From NCBI GenBank assembly GCA_004570425.1, contig SPQJ01000001.1, forward strand, positions 1-64,000: a stretch of 64,000 nucleotides of DNA. The letters run 5' to 3'. The position numbers were made by a program, and so were the translations under genes. Positions 58,576 to 64,000 of the stretch are shown piece by piece (the first letter of the stretch is position 1; each line of letters opens with the position of its first letter). Under the pieces are notes generated by a model. The model was not told the DNA's origin, did not search any database, and was given only the letters and a program-made list of their open reading frames with translations. This DNA comes from Bacillus sp. AZ43. GTDB taxonomy: Bacteria > Actinomycetota > Actinomycetes > Mycobacteriales > Geodermatophilaceae.

Positions 58576-60198
58576 TCAGCCGCCCACGGAGCCGAGCACC
58601 AGGTCGACCATCACCGGCAGCAGCAGCACGATGAGCAGCGCCCCGAGCACGTCGAACGAGGCCCCGGACCGGATCATCTTCGTGATCGGCACGACGCCCG
58701 ACCCGTACGCGATCGCGTTCTGCGGCGTCGACACCGGGAGCATGAACCCGAACGAGGCGGCGAAGGTGGCCGCCAGCGCGGGCACGAACGGGTTGACGTC
58801 CGCGGCCATCGCCACCGGGATGATGATCGGCACGACCACCGCCGCCGACGCGGTGTTCGACGTCGTCTCGCTGATGATGATCGCCAGGATCACCGCGAAG
58901 ATCGTGATCGCGAAGGTGCTGGTGAGGCCGAGCGAGTCGGCCGACGCCTCCCCGATGGTCTCGGCCAGGCCGGTGCTCGCCAGCAGGGAGCCGAAGATGA
59001 TCCCGGTGCCGAAGAGCAGGATCGTGCCCCAGTCGATCTTCGCCGCGTCGCTCCAGCGCAGGGTGAACTCGCGCGACTCCCAGTCGGTCGGCAGCAGGAA
59101 CAGCAGCGAGGCACCGAGGACGGCGATGATGCCCTCGTCCATGCGGTCGCTGATCGTCGCGTAGAGGTCGGAGTCGGTGCCGGCGGTCAGCGCGATGACG
59201 CCGGGGAAGATCCAGCACGCCACGGTGATGCCGAACGCGATCAGCGTGTTCTTCTCGGCCCGGGAGAACTTCCCGAGCTCGGCCCGCTCGGCCTGGACGT
59301 ACTCGCTGACGCCCTCGATCCGCCGGATCTCCGGCTTGTTGAGCAGCAGCAGGACGGCGGCCAGGGCCACGAACATGAGCGCGCAGATGGGCAGCGCCAT
59401 GAGCATCCAGTCGAGGAAGCCGATCCGCTCGCCGGTGGCCTCCTCGATCAGCCCGCGGCCGATCAGGTTCGGCGGGGTGCCGACCGGTGTGATCAGCCCG
59501 CCGACGCTCGCGCCGTAGGCCAGCATCAGCATGATCGCGACGCCGACGCGCAGCCGGAGCGGGTCGAAGTCCGGCTTCACCAGCTCCTTGTCCTGGAGCA
59601 GCTTGGCGATCACCGAGATGATCCCGAGCGCCGTCGGCAGCAGCATCGCGACGGTGGCCGTGTTCGACACGAAGGCCGACAGCAGCGCGGTGATGGCGCC
59701 GAACGCGATGACGACGCGGTACGTCGAGGTGCCGACCCACTTCAGCGACAGCACGAACATGGCGAACCGGCGCGCGAGGCCGTGCTTGAGCATCGCCATG
59801 GCGAGGATGAACGCGCCGATGAACGTGAACACCGTCGTCGAGCCGAACGGCGCCAGCGCGTCGTCGGCCGGGACGACCCCGAGGACGACGATCGCCGCGA
59901 TGCCGATCAGGCCGCCCACCGGGATCGGTACCGGCTCGGTGATCCAGAGGACGATGACGCCGAGCAGGATCGCCGCGAGCAGGTGCTGGTCGCGCGGCAG
60001 GTCGACCGGCACCAGCGCGAAGACGATCGTCACCACCGGCGCGAGGAACAGGCCGATGGTGCGGCGGCCCTTCTCGAACCGCTCCTCGGCCGGGCTGAGC
60101 TGCTGCTCCCCGAGGCTCCGGTAGGTGGCGCTGCCCCGGAAGGCGGCGTCGACGTCGGTCCGCTGGACCTGGCCTGTCTCCCGCTCCGTCGCGGTCAT
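58576..60198 (-). CDS. DASS-family sodium/dicarboxylate symporter
   Basis: A 540-residue transporter with about eleven helices. The two Ser-Asn-Thr motifs SNTATVAMLLP and ETTSNTASAAVVVPI and the re-entrant loops GGLITPVGTPPNLIG and GFMLPVSTPQNAIAYG are present. These define the SLC13/DASS fold for succinate-like anions. A polar 45-residue N-terminus precedes the first helix. It is monocistronic. Confidence 0.92.
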   Translation of the reverse strand: MTATERETGQVQRTDVDAAFRGSATYRSLGEQQLSPAEERFEKGRRTIGLFLAPVVTIVFALVPVDLPRDQHLLAAILLGVIVLWITEPVPIPVGGLIGIAAIVVLGVVPADDALAPFGSTTVFTFIGAFILAMAMLKHGLARRFAMFVLSLKWVGTSTYRVVIAFGAITALLSAFVSNTATVAMLLPTALGIISVIAKLLQDKELVKPDFDPLRLRVGVAIMLMLAYGASVGGLITPVGTPPNLIGRGLIEEATGERIGFLDWMLMALPICALMFVALAAVLLLLNKPEIRRIEGVSEYVQAERAELGKFSRAEKNTLIAFGITVACWIFPGVIALTAGTDSDLYATISDRMDEGIIAVLGASLLFLLPTDWESREFTLRWSDAAKIDWGTILLFGTGIIFGSLLASTGLAETIGEASADSLGLTSTFAITIFAVILAIIISETTSNTASAAVVVPIIIPVAMAADVNPFVPALAATFAASFGFMLPVSTPQNAIAYGSGVVPITKMIRSGASFDVLGALLIVLLLPVMVDLVLGSVGG

Positions 60199-60258
60199 GG
60201 CGCCTCCCCTGGTCTGCTGACCAGACGATAAGGACGCGGCGCCGGGACGGCGACCTGG

Positions 60259-61122
60259 TCAGCGCCCGAAGACGCCCTGCCCGAACGCCCCGGCCTCGAC
60301 CAGCCGCCGGGACAGCCCCTTGCCGAGCTCGATCACGCGGGCGGTCTTCTCCGCGCCGAGGGACAGCCACGGATCGGCGGCCAGCGCGTCGGTCTGCACC
60401 TCGATGCGGGCCCGCAGCTCCTCGCCCTCGGCGGTCAGGCCCGCGTCGCCCAGCAGGCCCCGGTCGGCCAGGGCGGAGCAGGCCGCGGCCCACTCCTCGT
60501 CCCGCCAGCCGCGGGTGGCCTTGGCGGCGGCCTCGGTGAACCCGCGACCGGTGGCCGAGTGGGTGATCAGCGCCTCCAGGCCGGTGAGCCCCGCGTGCAG
60601 CAGGACGGCGACGTGGCCGTCGCCGCGGTGCTCGCGCAGGAGCGTCGCGCCGTGCCACAGGGCGGCCAGCGGCTCCTCGGGCCACGGCAGGTCGGCGTTG
60701 CCGGCGTAGAGCGGCCGCGCCTCCGCGGTCAGTCCGGCGGACGCCTCGCGCAGCAGCCCGGCCAGCTCGGCGACAGCGTCGGAGTCGGCCGCCTCCCCCA
60801 GCAGCCGGCGCAGCGACGCGCAGGCGGCGTCGAGCCGGGCCGGGAGGACCTGCTCGGGCGTGGCGATCGTCCAGGCGCGCGGGATCATGTGCGCGACCAG
60901 GGACGGGGAGAAGTTGTAGAAGGTCGCCGTCACCACGCCCGCCGCGACCGCCCCCATCGGTGCCGCGCGGCCCGCGAAGTAGCTCATCCGGCCCGGCTTC
61001 AGCCCCAGCGCGCTCAGCCGCTCGTCGTGCTCCGGCGAGAAGTAGGTCTGCGAGTGCAGCGGGTCGATCGCGCGGTGGGCGCGGCCGACGAGGGCGGGGT
61101 CGAAGTGATCGGCGCTGATCAT
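60259..61122 (-). CDS. SCO6745-family protein
   Basis: A 287-residue cytosolic helical protein of the actinobacterial SCO6745 family: RMSYFAGRAAPMGAVAAGVVTATFYNFSPSLVAHMIPRAW at 45-84, then helical repeats and a C-terminal winged-helix-like part (DEEWAAACSALADRGLLG...LTAEGEELRARIE). The latter looks like a DNA-binding or MarR-derived fold. TAGGGT lies six bases before the ATG. Function unknown. Confidence 0.75.
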   Translation of the reverse strand: MISADHFDPALVGRAHRAIDPLHSQTYFSPEHDERLSALGLKPGRMSYFAGRAAPMGAVAAGVVTATFYNFSPSLVAHMIPRAWTIATPEQVLPARLDAACASLRRLLGEAADSDAVAELAGLLREASAGLTAEARPLYAGNADLPWPEEPLAALWHGATLLREHRGDGHVAVLLHAGLTGLEALITHSATGRGFTEAAAKATRGWRDEEWAAACSALADRGLLGDAGLTAEGEELRARIEVQTDALAADPWLSLGAEKTARVIELGKGLSRRLVEAGAFGQGVFGR

Positions 61123-61131
61123 GGCGGCACC

Positions 61132-62127
61132 CTAGCGAGCGGCCACCGGCGCGAGCCGCTCGGACCAGGACACCTGGGTGCGGGCGGTCGTGAAGCCGAG
61201 CGACTCGTAGAGCCGCAGCGCGCCGGTCACGTTGTCGCTGTCGACGTCGAGGCCGGCCCGCTCGCAGCCGTCGTCGGCCGCGACGCGCAGCGCCTCGGCG
61301 ATCAGCGCCTTCGCCAGACCGATCCCGCGGGCGGCGGGCAGCACCCCGATCTGCCCGAGGTGGGTCTGCCGGTAGCCGTTGGCCTCGGAGTCGGCGTCGT
61401 AGACGTAGGCCAGCACGTAGCCGACGACGGCGCCGTCCCGCACGCCGATGACCGACAGGTCGGGCCGGAAGGACCGCTGACCGGTGAACAGGGCCGCCCA
61501 GGTCTCGGCGTCGCGTTCGCTGGAGCCGTGGTGCTCGGTGAAGCAGGCGTTGTGGGTGCGGCGGACCTCGTCGTCCCGGGCCGGGTCGAACGGCACGATC
61601 TCGACGCCGGGGACGGACGCCGGCCGCGGCAGGCCGGTGAGCGGCCGCTCCATCTGCCGGTACCAGCGCTCGGGCTCGAGCCCGGCCCGGCGGACCAGCC
61701 CCTCCAGCCCGGCGACGCCCTCCGAGACGGGGACGACGAGCCGCGCCGGCGCCTCCGGCAGGCGCTCGGCGTGCAGCTCGCGGCCGCGCGCCAGCTGCCA
61801 GCCGAGCAGCGCCCGGCCGACGCCGCGGCCCCGCAGCTCGGGACGCACCCGGCCCTCCAGGTAGATGCCGACCGCGTCGCGCCAGGTCGGCTCGATCAGC
61901 GCGGTGGCGTACCCGGCGAGGCGGCCGTCGCCGTCGAACACGCCGAGGCCGTCCGTGGCGGGGTCGATGTGCCAGCCGGTCCACCACTCGGTGATGTCCT
62001 GGGCCGCGAAGTTCTCACCGGTGTCGTCGTGCGGCTCCGCCGCGGTGAGCAGCTCGGCCACCGCCGCGGCGTCGTCGGCGAGGTGGCGGACGGTCAGGCC
62101 GTCGGGGACGGCGGGCAGGGCGGGCAC
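61132..62127 (-). CDS. Tandem GNAT acetyltransferase (MshD-like layout)
   Basis: A 331-residue protein with two GNAT domains. The N-terminal one (about 10-155) has VRPELRGRGVGRALLGW, the acetyl-CoA loop Q/RxxGxG/A; the C-terminal one (about 170-325) has IGVLPAARGIGLAKALI. The layout resembles mycothiol synthase, but the length and the WWTGWHIDP segment also fit general tandem GNATs. Both CoA loops look intact. GTG start eight bases after TAGCCT. Confidence 0.82.
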   Translation of the reverse strand: MPALPAVPDGLTVRHLADDAAAVAELLTAAEPHDDTGENFAAQDITEWWTGWHIDPATDGLGVFDGDGRLAGYATALIEPTWRDAVGIYLEGRVRPELRGRGVGRALLGWQLARGRELHAERLPEAPARLVVPVSEGVAGLEGLVRRAGLEPERWYRQMERPLTGLPRPASVPGVEIVPFDPARDDEVRRTHNACFTEHHGSSERDAETWAALFTGQRSFRPDLSVIGVRDGAVVGYVLAYVYDADSEANGYRQTHLGQIGVLPAARGIGLAKALIAEALRVAADDGCERAGLDVDSDNVTGALRLYESLGFTTARTQVSWSERLAPVAAR

Positions 62128-62170
62128 GGGGAGGAAGGCTAGGGATCCACCCCCCGCAGAGCCACCGGTT

Positions 62171-62542
62171 TCAGTCGCTCACCCACAGGCAGAAGGGATG
62201 GCCGGCGGGGTCCAGGCAGACGCGGACGTCGTCCTGCGGCTGGAACTCCGCCACCGTCGCGCCGGCCTCGACGGCGAGCTGCACCGCGGCGGCCAGGTCG
62301 TCGACCTCGATGTCGAGGTGCAGCTGCATGCGCGGGTCGCCGTCGGAGGCCGGCCAGACCGGCGGGACGTGGTCCTCCTCCAGCTGGAAGGAGAGGCCGG
62401 CGCTCCCGTCCGGCGGTCGCAGCGTCACCCACTCCGGTTCGTCGGAGCCCAACGGCCAGCCCAGCAGGCGCTGGTAGAAGAGCGCGAGCCCCTTCGGGTC
62501 GGGGCTGTCGAGCACGGTGCCGGTCAGCGTGAAGCGGGCCAT
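62171..62542 (-). CDS. VOC-family protein A
   Basis: A 123-residue VOC domain: LDSPDPKGLALFYQRLLGWPL, VTLRPPDGSAGLSFQLEEDHVPPVWP, LHLDIEVDDL, CLDPAGHPFCLWV. Glyoxalase-like/PhnB type. CCAGGAGGACC precedes the ATG. It is a close paralogue of the next gene, probably a tandem duplication. Substrate unknown. Confidence 0.88.
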   Translation of the reverse strand: MARFTLTGTVLDSPDPKGLALFYQRLLGWPLGSDEPEWVTLRPPDGSAGLSFQLEEDHVPPVWPASDGDPRMQLHLDIEVDDLAAAVQLAVEAGATVAEFQPQDDVRVCLDPAGHPFCLWVSD

Positions 62543-62555
62543 CGGTCCTCCTGGG

Positions 62556-62933
62556 TCAGGCGGGCACGAAGAGGCAGAAGACGTGCCCCGCCGGATCCCG
62601 GTAGATGCGCACGCGCTCGACCTCGTCGTCGTACCCGCCGATCCGCACCGCCCCGGCGTCCTCGGCGACGGCGCAGGCCGCCTCCAGGTCGTCGACCCGG
62701 AGGTCGAGGTGCTGCTGCATCTGCTGGGTGCCGGGCACCGGCGGCCACACCGGCGGCACGTGGTCGCGCTCGAGCTGGAAGGACAACCCCGTGCCGCCGT
62801 CGTCGGGCCGCAGGGCCGCCCACTCGTCGGTGTCGTCACGCAGCGGCCAGCCGAGCAGCCGCTGGTAGAAGCGGGCCAGGCCACGGGGGTCCGGCGTGCC
62901 GATGACGGCGGCGCGCAGGGTGACGCTCGGCAT
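62556..62933 (-). CDS. VOC-family protein B
   Basis: A 125-residue paralogue of VOC protein A, sharing GTPDPRGLARFYQRLLGWPL, GLSFQLERDHVPPVWPP and PAGHVFCLFV. The ATG overlaps the amidohydrolase stop (TGATG), so it is translationally coupled to that gene and then to protein A. The pair could form a heterodimer. Confidence 0.88.
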   Translation of the reverse strand: MPSVTLRAAVIGTPDPRGLARFYQRLLGWPLRDDTDEWAALRPDDGGTGLSFQLERDHVPPVWPPVPGTQQMQQHLDLRVDDLEAACAVAEDAGAVRIGGYDDEVERVRIYRDPAGHVFCLFVPA

Positions 62934-63829
62934 CAGGCCTCCACTCCGAACAGGCGGGCGCCGTTCTCCCAGAGCACGGCGCGCAGCCACTCCTCCCCCA
63001 GCCCGAGCCGGTGCAGCGCCTGGAGCTGGTGCGCGTACGGGTACGGGATGGAGGGGAAGTCGCTGCCGAGCAGCACCTTGCCGCGGAGGTCCGACAGTCT
63101 CGGCAGGTCCGCGGGGGCGAAGGGCATCAGGCGCTCGGTGAAGTCGGTGGCGAACATCGTGGTGTCCAGGTGCACCCGCTCGTACCGCTCGGCCAGGTCG
63201 AGGAACTCCCGGTACTCGGGCATGCCGAGGTGCGCGATCACCAGCTGCAGCCGCGGGAAGCGGTCCAGGAGTCCGGTGACGGGCTCGGGCCCGGTGTGCT
63301 CCCCGGCCAGCGGTCCCGACCCGCAGTGGATGACGACCGGCGTCCCGCTCTCCTCGAGCCGCGCCCAGACGCCGTCGAGCAGCGGGTCGCGCGGGTCGAA
63401 GGAGCCGACCTGCACGTGCACCTTGAACACGCGGGCGCCGGCGTCCAGGGCCGTGGCGACGTAGCCCGCCGCCTCCGGCTCCGGGTAGAAGGTGGCCGAG
63501 CTCAGCACCTGCGGGCGGCCGGCGGCGAACGCGCGCGACCACTCGTTGAGCCAGGCCGCCATGCCCGGCTTGTGCGGGTAGGGCAGCGTCGGGAACGCGC
63601 GCACGCCCAGCCGGCCGAGCAGCGCCAGCCGCTCGTCGACCGGCAGCGGGTAGGCGATCGGCCAGTCCGAGCCGTAGTGCGTACCGGCCGCGGCGAAGTA
63701 GTCCCAGACCTTGGTCTGCACCCGGTCGGGCAGGAAGTGCACGTGGACGTCGACCAGGCCGGGCAGGCCGAGCTCCCGCCAGTAGCGCGGGACGTCCTCG
63801 TCGTCGACCGGCGGGCGGACCGCGCTCAT
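62933..63829 (-). CDS. Amidohydrolase-family TIM-barrel protein
   Basis: A 298-residue protein. The first-strand motif is DVHVHFLP (His pair, about 27-34), with a Lys in VFKVHVQVG, IHCG, IAHLGMPE and the metal/base Asp in LLGSDFPSIPYP. This is the Amidohydro_2 pattern of decarboxylases and lactonases. ATG overlaps the truncated upstream gene (ATGA). It is second in a minus-strand operon of oxidoreductase, amidohydrolase and two VOC proteins. Confidence 0.85.
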   Translation of the reverse strand: MSAVRPPVDDEDVPRYWRELGLPGLVDVHVHFLPDRVQTKVWDYFAAAGTHYGSDWPIAYPLPVDERLALLGRLGVRAFPTLPYPHKPGMAAWLNEWSRAFAAGRPQVLSSATFYPEPEAAGYVATALDAGARVFKVHVQVGSFDPRDPLLDGVWARLEESGTPVVIHCGSGPLAGEHTGPEPVTGLLDRFPRLQLVIAHLGMPEYREFLDLAERYERVHLDTTMFATDFTERLMPFAPADLPRLSDLRGKVLLGSDFPSIPYPYAHQLQALHRLGLGEEWLRAVLWENGARLFGVEA

Positions 63830-64000
63830 CGCAGGGTGACGACGACCTTGCCGCGCACGTGGCCCTCGCCGACCAGCCGGTGCGCCGCCACCAGCTCCTC
63901 GAGGGGGAACGCCTTCGCGATCGGCACCCGCAGCTGGCCGGCGTCGGCCATGCGCGCGAGCTCCTCGAGGTCGTGCTGCTCGGGGCGCACGAACACGTAC
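63826..64000 (-). CDS. C-terminal end of a zinc-type oxidoreductase (runs off window)
   Basis: Fifty-eight C-terminal codons, open at base 64000. EQHDLEELARMADAGQLRVP, then FPLEELVAAHRLVGEGHVRGKVVVTLR and stop. This is the closing segment of quinone oxidoreductase-like MDR proteins (AHRxxxxGxxxGKVVxT). Its stop overlaps the amidohydrolase start. The nucleotide domain is off the window. Confidence 0.8.
   Translation of the reverse strand, partial: YVFVRPEQHDLEELARMADAGQLRVPIAKAFPLEELVAAHRLVGEGHVRGKVVVTLR

Noticed and set aside
58448-61987. 1179-codon minus-strand frame
   Set aside because: Shadow across the DASS, SCO6745-family and GNAT genes; Arg/Gly/Ala-rich and without domains.

Overview
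The window is very GC-rich and densely coded, with many 4-base ATGA/GTGA overlaps. Several genes start a few bases after a TANNNT box, which looks like leaderless transcription. The tmRNA tag ends in ALAA, and there are GAF-ANTAR, SCO6745-family and tandem-GNAT proteins. All of this points to a high-GC actinomycete. A soil genus of the Geodermatophilaceae type is an inference from gene content, not something proved here.

The centrepiece is a tRNA-integrated mobile element at about 1.85-13.96 kb. An intact tRNA-Ala(GGC) at 13923-13995 (minus) has its 3' half, from the anticodon loop onward, repeated exactly at 1854-1898. The similarity extends through the tRNA terminator for 94 bp. Tandem 11-bp arm repeats lie inside both ends, and an integrase, an excisionase-like protein and a zinc-finger protein sit at the right end. 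The cargo is a four-gene ubiquitin-like conjugation operon: a beta-grasp modifier ending exactly in Gly-Gly, an E2-like/CEHH protein, a JAB peptidase and an E1/ThiF enzyme. An ECF-like sigma factor is transcribed divergently from it. A 1234-residue YobI/KAP-type membrane NTPase is framed by its own pair of imperfect 57-bp direct repeats. The four-gene order matches that of antiphage Bil-type systems, so this is probably a defence island, and the sigma factor beside the modifier operon looks unusual.

Left of the element (1-1.8 kb) are a truncated probable ATP-grasp gene, a GAF-ANTAR regulator and a small unknown gene. Right of it, 14-21 kb holds a VOC/AraC pair, an M23 peptidase and a polyol cluster (mannitol dehydrogenase, HAD phosphatase, CDP-glycerol-type polymerase, cytidylyltransferase) that could make a polyol-phosphate wall or capsule polymer. 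From 20.6 to 26.3 kb lies a copper-handling operon (anti-sigma, CopC-CopD, YcnI, SCO1, membrane protein) with a divergent ECF sigma factor. Next come DUF47-Pit phosphate uptake, a DHA2 exporter, and a TauE exporter behind a cysteine-rich leader peptide.

The stretch 30.7-38 kb carries SRPBCC, epimerase, DUF5994, TypA, membrane proteins, and a YceI/MarR pair with two shared operators. From 38 to 49 kb are two similar two-component modules, each beside a divergent membrane protein, flanking an acyl-CoA catabolic cluster with its TetR regulator. The remainder holds a patatin, an acyl-CoA synthetase, an RCK potassium channel, an ECF42-like sigma/YCII pair, an adenylate cyclase, an IclR regulator, tmRNA, CorA, a DASS transporter, and a run of GNAT, VOC and amidohydrolase genes ending in a truncated oxidoreductase.
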